Positions 1 to 7,686 of a DNA stretch of 64,000 nt are shown here, piece after piece (within the stretch, counting starts at the first letter, position 1; the number at the start of each line of letters is the position of its first letter). A program made the translations under genes and the position numbers. The stretch is from Rikenellaceae bacterium (GTDB taxonomy: Bacteria > Bacteroidota > Bacteroidia > Bacteroidales > Rikenellaceae), in NCBI GenBank assembly GCA_015059785.1, contig SUZS01000003.1, positions 54,071 through 118,070 on the forward strand, written 5' to 3'. The notes below the pieces were generated by a model. The model ran no database searches, had not been told where the DNA came from, and saw only the letters and a list, made by a program, of their open reading frames with translations.

Positions 1-1194
1 CAGTACCTCTTTATTGCCAATGGCGCGCTTGAAACACTGCCAGAGGAGGTCGGGGAGCTTGTCTCTTGTACCGACTTTGAGCTTTATAACTGCTCAAAGC
101 TCAAGCAATTCCCTCTGCAGATTGCCCGTATGCCAGAGCTTGTATCTATCAATATCTCAAACAATAGTCAGTGGAGTGCCGAGCAGATTTATGCAGGTAT
201 GGATGCTATTGCTCGCGGCGCATCAAAGGAGAAGATTCAGATTCTCTATGCCCGCCAGAATAGCCTTGAGGAGCTGCCAGAGTCATTTAAGAATATGACA
301 AAGATTTCGCTCCTTGACCTTGCCTATAACAAGATTTCAAAGGTCTATCCGTTAGGCAAAAATGTCTCTCCAGTGCAGTTATACCTCGACAATAACCTGC
401 TTGAGACGCTGCCAGCCGATAGCGAGGGCTATTTCTGCGGTTATGCCGACTCGGAGGCCTTCTCGGTAAGGTATAATCGTCTGAAGAAGGTGCCAAACAT
501 CTTCTCGGCAAAGAGTAGCTCGCCACTCACATCTGTAGACTTCTCTGGTAACGATATTGATGGCTTTGAGGGCGAACAGGATGGTACATATCGCGGTATT
601 AAGGTGGAGACGCTGACCCTTGCGCAGAATCCGAAACTTACGAAGTATCCAAAGGCTCTTGCAACGACAAACTCTACAGTGGCATATATTATCCTTCGTG
701 GATGTAATATAGACCAGATTCCAGAGGGTAGTTTTGAGTATGAAAATTCTATCTACCTGAACTCTCTCGATTTGTCGTATAACAACCTTACAGACCTGCC
801 ACGCGAGATGCACGCCGTCAACTTGCCGTATCTCTATGGCGTGGAGCTGTCGTTCAACAACTTTGAGCACTTCCCATTTGAGCCGCTTGATAGCTCATAT
901 CTTACAGTGTTTGCCATTCGTAGTCAGCGAAATGCTGCGGGCGAGCGCTGCTTAAGAGAGTGGCCAGAGGGTATTTTCAACCATAAGGGTCTGCGTGGCC
1001 TCTACCTCGGTTCAAATGACCTGCGCAAGATTGAAGATACTATATCTACGCTGATTTACTACCTTGACATATCGGACAATCCAAACATCATTTTTGATGC
1101 TACGGATATATGTTACGCATGGCAAGCAGGTGCTTATATACTTATTTATGACAAGTCGCAGACAATTCTTAACTGTGACGCAATGCTTGAGTAG
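1..1194 (+). CDS. Leucine-rich-repeat protein, 5' end missing
   Basis: The reading frame is open from base 1, so the true start lies upstream of the window; the visible part codes for about 397 residues. It is a run of leucine-rich repeats with the pattern LxxLxLxxNxL, for example the segments SLDLSYNNLTDLP and LYLGSNDLRKIE. No catalytic motif is seen. The gene ends one base before the start of the next LRR lipoprotein, so it is the upstream part of an operon with a subtilase. LRR proteins of this type in Bacteroidales are usually exported and bind proteins or cell surfaces; export cannot be checked here because the N-terminus is missing. The binding partner is unknown. Confidence 0.8.
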   Translation, partial: QYLFIANGALETLPEEVGELVSCTDFELYNCSKLKQFPLQIARMPELVSINISNNSQWSAEQIYAGMDAIARGASKEKIQILYARQNSLEELPESFKNMTKISLLDLAYNKISKVYPLGKNVSPVQLYLDNNLLETLPADSEGYFCGYADSEAFSVRYNRLKKVPNIFSAKSSSPLTSVDFSGNDIDGFEGEQDGTYRGIKVETLTLAQNPKLTKYPKALATTNSTVAYIILRGCNIDQIPEGSFEYENSIYLNSLDLSYNNLTDLPREMHAVNLPYLYGVELSFNNFEHFPFEPLDSSYLTVFAIRSQRNAAGERCLREWPEGIFNHKGLRGLYLGSNDLRKIEDTISTLIYYLDISDNPNIIFDATDICYAWQAGAYILIYDKSQTILNCDAMLE

Positions 1195-1195
1195 T

Positions 1196-2824
1196 ATGAG
1201 AAGAGGATTTCTATTTTTCGCCACAATGTCACTACTTGTAGCTTGTGGCACAGATACGACTGAGAGTGCCTTTTCAACCGAGGGCATAGAGTTCGATGTT
1301 GAGGCAGCGGGCGGCGTTGTGACAAAGACAATCACCTCGTCAAACCGCTGGATAGCCTCTACAGACAACCAGTGGATTACAGTATCGCCTGCCAATGGAC
1401 ACTCAACAACAGAGTGTAACTTTATCATTGATTCGGCCCTTACAACAACACCTCGCCGTGGAGTAGTTATTATTGAGAACCTTGACACTTGGGAGCAACG
1501 ACAGATTGTAGTCAACCAGAAGGGATTTGATTATACCATTGAACTTGAGCAGCCAAAAGTAGAGATAGCAAACTACGACCGCCTTGATAGTCGATATTTT
1601 GATGTTACGGTAAAGTCAAATATTGACTTTGAGGTCGCTATTCCAGACAACGCCGGTTGGCTCAGTAGCGAGCGACACCACCTTGACCTTAACCGAGGTG
1701 CTCGCCCACGCACAACGACTGTTCGCTTTAAGTGGGATATCAACACCTCGCCAAAGGAGCGACTTGCACAGGTTGTCTTCCGCCCAAAGGGCGAGGTTGC
1801 GCTCGCCCATCAGGATAATCTGAATGTTACACAGCAGGCTGCCGAGCCAATCGTTCCAGATAGCCGTGCGGGCGACTCTGTGGCACTGCTCTCTATCTCT
1901 CGCACACTGCAAACTATGGCTTCGTGGGATGCTTCACAGCCTATGGAGATGTGGGACAATGTTGTTCTGTGGGATAAGAGTATGAAGGGGTGTACAGATG
2001 ATATGGTAGGCCGTGTGCGTAGCGCAGAGTTCTACTTCTTCAATATCAAGGAGCCTATGCCGTATGAGGTGCGTTACCTAACGGCTGCCGAGGAGCTATA
2101 TTTCTTCGGAAATACAAACACCTTCCTCCTTAGCCTTGACTTGGGAGATGATATCTCGGAGTTGACACAGCTCAAGAGACTCACTGTGGGTAGTTATGGA
2201 CTTACTTCGCTTCCAAAGAGCCTTGCAAAGCTGAAGAATCTGGAGCATCTTAATGTCAGCTCAAATAACTTCCAGACAGTTCCAGAGGTGCTTACAAAGG
2301 AGAATTTTCCTAAACTTCGTACGCTTATTCTCAATGCCAATCAGCGTAGCGTGGTCACTGATTTAAGTAATACCGTGCGTACAGACTTGGGAGGTTTTAT
2401 TGACGAGCAGACATTCCCAGTGGACCTTATTAAGTGGGATTTGGATACCCTTGTGCTCTCGGTAAACTATCTACAGGGTACACTTCCGACCTTTGAGGAT
2501 GACGACACGGTGCCATACTATACGCAGGAGGAGATTGATGCAGTAGACTCGCTGCCGCAGATTCTTGTAGACCGCAAGATTAAGAAGGTTATGCCTTCGT
2601 GCAAGCGATTCTCAATAAATCATAACCGCCTCTATGGCCGTTTGCCAGATTGGTTGCTCTACCACCCTGCGCTTGATATGTGGATTCCATATAGCCTTGT
2701 CTTCCCACAGGAGGGAAGAGCAAAGAATGGTACACTTGCCGTCTTTGAGAATGAGCCATCAAATATGGACTACTATTATAAGGAGTATACAACAAAGAAA
2801 AAACCGATGGAAGATGAAGAGTAG
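1196..2824 (+). CDS. BACON-domain and leucine-rich-repeat lipoprotein
   Basis: A 542-residue protein. I chose the ATG at 1196, one base after the stop of the upstream gene, because it gives a lipoprotein signal peptide (MRRGFLFFATMSLLVACG, lipobox Cys at residue 17); earlier in-frame ATGs lie inside the upstream gene. Residues about 25-230 resemble BACON/Ig-like modules, with motifs such as SSNRWIASTDNQWITVSP. Leucine-rich repeats follow at about 320-420 (SLPKSLAKLKNLEHLNVSSN). It is probably anchored in the outer membrane, possibly facing outward. The 3' end overlaps the subtilase gene by 11 bases, which suggests translational coupling. The ligand is unknown. Confidence 0.8.
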   Translation: MRRGFLFFATMSLLVACGTDTTESAFSTEGIEFDVEAAGGVVTKTITSSNRWIASTDNQWITVSPANGHSTTECNFIIDSALTTTPRRGVVIIENLDTWEQRQIVVNQKGFDYTIELEQPKVEIANYDRLDSRYFDVTVKSNIDFEVAIPDNAGWLSSERHHLDLNRGARPRTTTVRFKWDINTSPKERLAQVVFRPKGEVALAHQDNLNVTQQAAEPIVPDSRAGDSVALLSISRTLQTMASWDASQPMEMWDNVVLWDKSMKGCTDDMVGRVRSAEFYFFNIKEPMPYEVRYLTAAEELYFFGNTNTFLLSLDLGDDISELTQLKRLTVGSYGLTSLPKSLAKLKNLEHLNVSSNNFQTVPEVLTKENFPKLRTLILNANQRSVVTDLSNTVRTDLGGFIDEQTFPVDLIKWDLDTLVLSVNYLQGTLPTFEDDDTVPYYTQEEIDAVDSLPQILVDRKIKKVMPSCKRFSINHNRLYGRLPDWLLYHPALDMWIPYSLVFPQEGRAKNGTLAVFENEPSNMDYYYKEYTTKKKPMEDEE

Positions 2825-4820
2825 ACTATTTTATATACTAACCCTGCTGCTTATTTTTGCCTCTTGCAGTAGATTTGAGGAGCAGAGCGTAACTACCACT
2901 CCAGCACCATATACGGCGGATGAGATACTTGTAAAGTTCACTGAGCAGGTGGCGCAGATGATTGCCGAGGCTGGTGTTGAGGGTAGTCGCGTAACTCGCA
3001 GTGGCGATATAGAGTTAGACGAGGTGCTTGAGACTATCGGCACTTGCACTATTGAGCGCGTCTTTGCTGTAGATAGCTCTGCTGAGGAGCGAACAGTAGA
3101 GAGTGGACTTAACCTTTGGTATGTGGTCCGCTTTGATAGTAGTAAAACTCCTGTAGAGGATGTTGCTCGCCGCTTTGCCCGCCTTGGTCAGGTGCAGAAG
3201 GTGGATGTTAATAGAACAGTGAAGCGTAACTATACACACCGAGCAACACCTCTGCCACAGAGTAAGTTAGATGTCGCTATGGCGGCTACTCGCACAAGTG
3301 TAACCGACCCGCTACTCCCTGCACAGTGGAATCTGATTAACAGCGGCGACCTATTTGTTAAGGATGGCGTTGTAAAGAGTGTTAAGGATGCCGATGTGCA
3401 GTGTCAGGGCGCGTGGGAGAAGTGTACGGGCGACAGTAGTGTTGTTGTGGCAGTGCTTGATGAGGGTATCTTTGTAGAGCACCCAGACCTGTTGCCAAAT
3501 ATGTGGGTAAACGAGGGCGAGAGACTACACTCGGATGTAGATGCCGACGGTAATGGCTATAAGGGCGATGTATACGGCTACAACTTTGTGCATCAGTCAG
3601 GTAAGATTGTCTGGGATGATGCCTACGACTCTGGTCACGGAACGCATGTGGCGGGTGTAATCTCGGCAGTGAATAGTAACGGCATTGGCATTAGCTCTAT
3701 CGCTGGTGGCAATGGAAGCGAGAATAGCGGTGTGAAGATTATGTGCTGCCAGATATTCTCTGGAAATGTGGCAACAAGCATCCTTTCGACTGTCCGCGCA
3801 ATAAAGTATGCGGCAGATAATGGTGCAGTGGTGCTTCAGTGTAGCTGGGGATATGTATCTCCTTGTGCAAATGTCTACGACTGGGGTGCTGCGGGCTTTG
3901 GCTCAAAGGAGGAGTGGATAGCCGGCTCGCCACTTGAGCGCGAGGCTCTGGAGTATTTTACCCACTATGCGGGCTCGGCAAATGGCACTGTTGAGGGCGG
4001 TATAGCTGTCTTTGCGGGTGGTAATGAGAGTGCTGCGGCTGCGGGTTATCCGGGTGCTGCTGAGGAGTATATCTCTGTGGCGGCCACAGCGGCGGACTTT
4101 ACCCCTGCCGTATATACAAACTATGGCACAGGAACTACTATCTCTGCTCCTGGTGGTGATCAGGACTACTACTATGAGTATGTAGACAGTGAGCATAACT
4201 ATGGCGAGGTGGGCTGTATTCTCTCTACACTGCCTTACCATATCGCGCCAAGCGGATATGGATATATGGAGGGTACATCTATGGCTTGCCCACATGTGTC
4301 GGGCGTGGTGGCATTGGGTATAAGTTACGCTACACAGCTGCGCAAGCACTTTACCGCTACAGAGATTAAAAACCTACTCGTTCAGAGTACAGTTGATATT
4401 GACAGCTACTTTGTCGGCACAAAGAGATACTGCCGTTATGTTGCCGATGTAGGCCCAATTCAGCCTATGCAGATAAATATGGCGGACTATCGTGGCGGTA
4501 TGGGCGGACAGGTAAATGCCGAGGCCTTCCTTGCAGCTATTGAGGGTGCGGGCGTAGATATGCGCTTCCCGAACATATATGTTGCAACAGATCGTCAGGT
4601 GGCTGTTGCCCCTGCCAGATACTTTAAGGGGGATAACCAGACCTTTGCGGTGACTATTGCCGATACTGAGGTGGCAAGTGTTACTAAGAGCGGGGCTATG
4701 CTTGTTTTCAAGGGTCTTAAGAGTGGCTCTACTGCGGCGACAATCACGGCGAGTGGTGGTAGCAGCCAGACATTTACAATCACAGTTCGCCGTGGTGCAA
4801 ACGATAACGGTTGGCTGTAA
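2814..4820 (+). CDS. Subtilisin-family (S8) serine protease, lipoprotein
   Basis: A 668-residue protease. The ATG at 2814 gives a lipoprotein signal (MKSRLFYILTLLLIFASCS) and overlaps the previous gene by 11 bases. A propeptide-like region (about residues 35-130, starting TADEILVKF) precedes the S8 domain. The catalytic triad is visible: Asp216 in AVLDEGIFVEHPDL, His275 in GHGTHVAGVISA and Ser489 in GTSMACPHVSGVVAL. The C-terminal 90 residues look like a small beta-sandwich (Ig-like) module. It is likely an active surface or periplasmic protease. Coupling to two LRR proteins suggests that those bind or present its substrates; that is inference. Confidence 0.92.
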   Translation: MKSRLFYILTLLLIFASCSRFEEQSVTTTPAPYTADEILVKFTEQVAQMIAEAGVEGSRVTRSGDIELDEVLETIGTCTIERVFAVDSSAEERTVESGLNLWYVVRFDSSKTPVEDVARRFARLGQVQKVDVNRTVKRNYTHRATPLPQSKLDVAMAATRTSVTDPLLPAQWNLINSGDLFVKDGVVKSVKDADVQCQGAWEKCTGDSSVVVAVLDEGIFVEHPDLLPNMWVNEGERLHSDVDADGNGYKGDVYGYNFVHQSGKIVWDDAYDSGHGTHVAGVISAVNSNGIGISSIAGGNGSENSGVKIMCCQIFSGNVATSILSTVRAIKYAADNGAVVLQCSWGYVSPCANVYDWGAAGFGSKEEWIAGSPLEREALEYFTHYAGSANGTVEGGIAVFAGGNESAAAAGYPGAAEEYISVAATAADFTPAVYTNYGTGTTISAPGGDQDYYYEYVDSEHNYGEVGCILSTLPYHIAPSGYGYMEGTSMACPHVSGVVALGISYATQLRKHFTATEIKNLLVQSTVDIDSYFVGTKRYCRYVADVGPIQPMQINMADYRGGMGGQVNAEAFLAAIEGAGVDMRFPNIYVATDRQVAVAPARYFKGDNQTFAVTIADTEVASVTKSGAMLVFKGLKSGSTAATITASGGSSQTFTITVRRGANDNGWL

Positions 4821-5545
4821 TGCGTAATTTTCTAACCCTTATACTCAGCCTTGTTTGGGCTGGTGCGGTGGCGCAGATACGCCTTGTGCCAAGGTCGGTG
4901 CTTGATAGCATTGCAAACCCTCGGACCGTAAAGACTGCGCTTGTTGTGGAGCAGCAGAGAGTTGATTTTGGACGCTTAACGGAGGCAGATAAGGTAGAGT
5001 ATAGGGTGGCCGTGAAAAATGTCGGCACAGAGACGATGACCTACCGTACAGTGCCCTCCTGCCGCTGTCTTAAGGTGACGGATGGTGTAGTTCGGGCAGG
5101 CGAGAGTGGCGAGATAGTTATATCTTTCTCGGGCAAAGGTCTGCCAGGACCCTTTACCCATATGGTATCTGTCTATGCTGCCGATATGACAACACCTACA
5201 GCCGTTATTTGGGTTAGGGGCTATGTTAAAGCGGGTAGAGACCACCGAGGTGAATACTACCCATACACTTGCGGAGCGTTGCTACTTCGTCAGCCAGGCG
5301 TAAAGATTAGGAGTAATTCTATTGAGTGCATTGCTTGTATGAATAACAGCGATAGGGCTGTGACAATAACACAAGATAGCCTGCTTTCGTCTGCGGGTAT
5401 AGAGGCCTGTACCTATCCAAGGACTCTGCAGGCGGGCCAAGAGGGCGATTTGCTTATTTCGATTCGTGGACAGAAGCAGCAGAATATGAAACTATTTATA
5501 GTGGGGGAGTATGCACCCTCAAAACGAGAGATAAAAATTGAGTAA
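4820..5545 (+). CDS. DUF1573-containing secreted protein
   Basis: A 241-residue protein. The ATG at 4820 shares its A with the TAA stop of the protease gene (TAATG), a coupling overlap. It has a signal peptide (MRNFLTLILSLVWAGAVAQ). Residues about 40-140 match the DUF1573 immunoglobulin-like fold found in many Bacteroidota exported proteins: VDFGRLTEADKVEYRVAVKN, then SCRCLKV and a GKGLPGPF turn. The second half has no family I recognise. Function is unknown; in this operon it probably serves the protease/LRR assembly in the periplasm or at the surface. Confidence 0.8.
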   Translation: MRNFLTLILSLVWAGAVAQIRLVPRSVLDSIANPRTVKTALVVEQQRVDFGRLTEADKVEYRVAVKNVGTETMTYRTVPSCRCLKVTDGVVRAGESGEIVISFSGKGLPGPFTHMVSVYAADMTTPTAVIWVRGYVKAGRDHRGEYYPYTCGALLLRQPGVKIRSNSIECIACMNNSDRAVTITQDSLLSSAGIEACTYPRTLQAGQEGDLLISIRGQKQQNMKLFIVGEYAPSKREIKIE

Positions 5546-5546
5546 T

Positions 5547-5999
5547 ATGAGACGATACATTACACTACTTTTTGCGGCACTGGCACTCTGCTCGTGCGTG
5601 AAAAATGAGGCAGAGCAGGGAGAGCCTTTAGTAGATGTTACACCAGTAAATCTTGCTGGCGTGTGGGAGCTGACAAGTTTTGACAATGGCGCAACGCTGC
5701 AAGAGGGGGATTATGTCTACATCAGTTTTGAGCTTACCGACCGCGCCTATACTATCTACCAGAATATTGGCACGATGTATGGCGAAAAGCGTAGCGGACA
5801 CTACTTTGTAGATACCGACCCTATGCTTGGTGCGGTGATTCGCGGAAACTATGGCACCGATGAGTACAACTTTTTTGACTGGTCGCACCGCTACAAGGTG
5901 GAACTCAGGGCCTCAACAATGCGCTGGACAGCTACAGACGATAGCCAGAATGTGTCGGTATATACCCGCATTGAGAGCCTACCAGATGCTCTGCGGTAA
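5547..5999 (+). CDS. Small lipocalin-like lipoprotein
   Basis: A 150-residue lipoprotein. The ATG at 5547 lies one base after the stop of the DUF1573 gene and gives a lipobox (MRRYITLLFAALALCSCVKN). After the anchor, the segment LAGVWELTSFDNG followed by alternating strands resembles the lipocalin-like domains common in Bacteroidales lipoproteins (a G-W-L strand followed by a short barrel). It is the last gene of the LRR/subtilase operon. Function is not known; binding of a small ligand or inhibition of the neighbouring protease are both possible guesses. Confidence 0.65.
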   Translation: MRRYITLLFAALALCSCVKNEAEQGEPLVDVTPVNLAGVWELTSFDNGATLQEGDYVYISFELTDRAYTIYQNIGTMYGEKRSGHYFVDTDPMLGAVIRGNYGTDEYNFFDWSHRYKVELRASTMRWTATDDSQNVSVYTRIESLPDALR

Positions 6000-6025
6000 T
6001 CAACAACCTTAAACTTTTAATATTA

Positions 6026-6118
6026 TTAAACGACTAACCCTTTTAGCACTGCTTGTTGTGGCATACGCAGCTACAACAGCACAGAATGTACAGCTTCACT
6101 ACGACTCTTGCCGCTAAG
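6026..6118 (+). pseudogene. Remnant of a secreted-protein 5' end (possibly DUF5020 type)
   Basis: Reading from 6026 gives IKRLTLLALLVVAYAATTAQ, a clean signal peptide with an A-x-A-like end, followed by NVQLHYDSCR and a stop. The NVQLHYD segment directly after the signal peptide resembles the mature start of DUF5020-type outer-membrane proteins as I remember them. There is no ATG (the codon where Met would be is ATT) and the frame closes after 30 codons. I read it as the stub of a deleted gene at the end of the LRR operon. A functional micro-ORF starting at ATT is less likely. Confidence 0.5.
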
Positions 6119-6143
6119 TGGACTTTCTAATGCTACAATATCC

Positions 6144-6182
6144 AAAAAAATAAGCACCGCTTTGGACGGTGCTTATTTTTTT
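6144..6182. terminator. Bidirectional terminator between convergent genes
   Basis: A perfect stem: an A-run plus TAAGCACCG pairs with CGGTGCTTA plus a T-run around a 7-base loop. The A-run and T-run allow Rho-independent termination on both strands, ending the LRR operon and the minus-strand glycerophosphodiesterase. Confidence 0.9.
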
Positions 6183-6198
6183 GCGTACTCTGTTAAGA

Positions 6199-7059
6199 TT
6201 ATTTCTGTGGCTTCTCGTAACCCTTAATCTTTACAAATGGAAGGTTCTTCTCTGCCCAGTCAGCAACCTCAAAGAAACGGTCGCAGCACATAGCATCGCA
6301 ACCAAGAGCAGCTCCGAGGAAGAAGTCCTCCTTGTTGTTGCCTGGCCACAGAGATACAATCATACCGAGCTTGTGGCCCAAGCGGATTGTTGAACGAGTC
6401 GTGCCGTCCATCTTACAACCTACGCGCATAATGCCCATATTGTAAGCCTCCATAAGAATCTCTGGAGATGCAGGCTTGCTCTTAAGAAGCATCATCTCAG
6501 CCTCAGGGTGCAGACGCTTCATAACATTGAGCGCGCGCTTGTCAAATGATGTAAATAGGTAGAGTGAAGACTCTGGCTTCTGTGGCATAGTCATATTCCA
6601 CAGCTTCTCGCACAGCTCCTCAAGCTTAGCCTCTGTATAGAGCTCTGGGATGGTCTTAATCTCCCACTCAATATACATATTAGGTTTGTCAGCCAAAAAG
6701 TCTGCAAGCTCCTGACACAGTGCAAGAGGGTTGCCAGACTTAGTCTTAATCTTCAGGCACTCCTTAGTTGTAAGGTCCTCAGTCTGAACATCTACACCAC
6801 AAGTGCGGTAGAGTGACTCGTCGTGGCTAAGAATAAGGTCGCCAGAGCCAGTCATACGGACATCGGTCTCAAAGCCGCGTGCACCACGAGCATAAGCCTC
6901 GCGGAAGGCAAGCATAGTGTTCTCATCATACTCAAAACGGCTACCACGGTGTGCAAAGAACTGAATGGTTGGGTAGTCCTCAACTCTGCGCTGTGCTGTT
7001 GCAAAGTCCGTAGAGAAGAGCATAGCAGCAAATGCTGCAAACATAAAGAATCTTTTCAT
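6199..7059 (-). CDS. Secreted glycerophosphodiester phosphodiesterase
   Basis: A 286-residue GDPD-family enzyme that splits glycerophosphodiesters into glycerol-3-phosphate and an alcohol. A signal peptide (MKRFFMFAAFAAMLFSTDFATAQ) points to the periplasm. The family residues are present: HRGSRFEYDENTMLAF carries the first catalytic His and a metal-binding Glu, GFETDVRMTGSGDLILSHDE carries the ETDV metal site and the second His-Asp, and EWEIK supplies a later acidic residue. Length is normal. It is a single gene between a bidirectional terminator and a divergent small gene. Relatives feed on deacylated phospholipids; the substrate is not shown by the sequence. Confidence 0.92.
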   Translation of the reverse strand: MKRFFMFAAFAAMLFSTDFATAQRRVEDYPTIQFFAHRGSRFEYDENTMLAFREAYARGARGFETDVRMTGSGDLILSHDESLYRTCGVDVQTEDLTTKECLKIKTKSGNPLALCQELADFLADKPNMYIEWEIKTIPELYTEAKLEELCEKLWNMTMPQKPESSLYLFTSFDKRALNVMKRLHPEAEMMLLKSKPASPEILMEAYNMGIMRVGCKMDGTTRSTIRLGHKLGMIVSLWPGNNKEDFFLGAALGCDAMCCDRFFEVADWAEKNLPFVKIKGYEKPQK

Positions 7060-7213
7060 CTCTGTTATTCGTTTAAGGTTAAAAAATCTTTCTAATCGTC
7101 AAAGGTAGTAATTTTTCTTCAAAATGCGAAATTTAGAGGCTGTTTAAGATTAAAACTAAAACAACTTCTTAACTTTTTCGTCCCAAAAAGCTCTATATAG
7201 ATGAAATAATTAT

Positions 7214-7221
7214 TAACTTTG
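7214..7221 (+). promoter_or_regulatory. Bacteroidota -7 box TAACTTTG
   Basis: Exact match to TAnnTTTG, ending only 4 bases before the ATG at 7226. With the usual start a few bases downstream of the box, the transcript would have almost no leader. Confidence 0.65.
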
Positions 7222-7225
7222 TGAT

Positions 7226-7594
7226 ATGAAAAAGATACTATCAACACTACTCTTTGTTATGGCGGCAGTCACTGCGCAGGCTCAGAGCTTGGCAGCTGTA
7301 AGTGGCACTCCAGTGCCAAAGAAGAGCGCGCAGGCAATCTCTGGTGCACTCGTTACATTTACCTCAGAGTGGGATTCTGAGCTCAAATACCAGCGCAAGG
7401 TAGATAGCGAGGGCTTTCGCGTTGTGCTTCCTCCGGGTGGCTATATCCTCACCATAGAGGCAGAGGGCTACGAAACCTTCCGCCAAGAAATCGAGGTCGA
7501 TGAGCCAAACATAGACCTTGACCTTATCGTTATGCTTACTAATGAGCAGGCTGGGGAGAGGGATTTGAAGCGCAAAAAGCGAGTAAAATTTTAA
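7226..7594 (+). CDS. Small secreted protein with carboxypeptidase-regulatory-like fold
   Basis: A 122-residue protein with a signal peptide (MKKILSTLLFVMAAVTAQAQ). Residues about 40-100 look like a carboxypeptidase-regulatory or PEGA-like beta sandwich: ISGALVTFTS, then VLPPGGYILTIEAEGYETF. The C-terminus is basic (RDLKRKKRVKF). Such domains are usually binding or spacer modules on larger proteins; here it stands alone. It is a single gene with its own promoter and a downstream hairpin. Function is unknown. Confidence 0.7.
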   Translation: MKKILSTLLFVMAAVTAQAQSLAAVSGTPVPKKSAQAISGALVTFTSEWDSELKYQRKVDSEGFRVVLPPGGYILTIEAEGYETFRQEIEVDEPNIDLDLIVMLTNEQAGERDLKRKKRVKF

Positions 7595-7637
7595 TTTCAG
7601 CGGTGCTCTCTTCCGCTTTTTTGCCGAGCGTGGAAAA

Positions 7638-7663
7638 CCCTCCCTATCTGACGATAGGGAGGG
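7638..7663. terminator. Hairpin between convergent genes
   Basis: A perfect 10-bp stem (CCCTCCCTAT with ATAGGGAGGG) around a 6-base loop, between the plus-strand small secreted protein and the minus-strand symporter. There is no strong T-run on the plus strand, so it may stop the minus-strand message or only stabilise 3' ends. The sequence just upstream (TTTTTTGCCGAGCGTGGAAAAC) resembles the tail of the repeat family described at 26076. Confidence 0.6.
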
Positions 7664-7686
7664 TAGACTGATTTTAGGGCCGTAGA

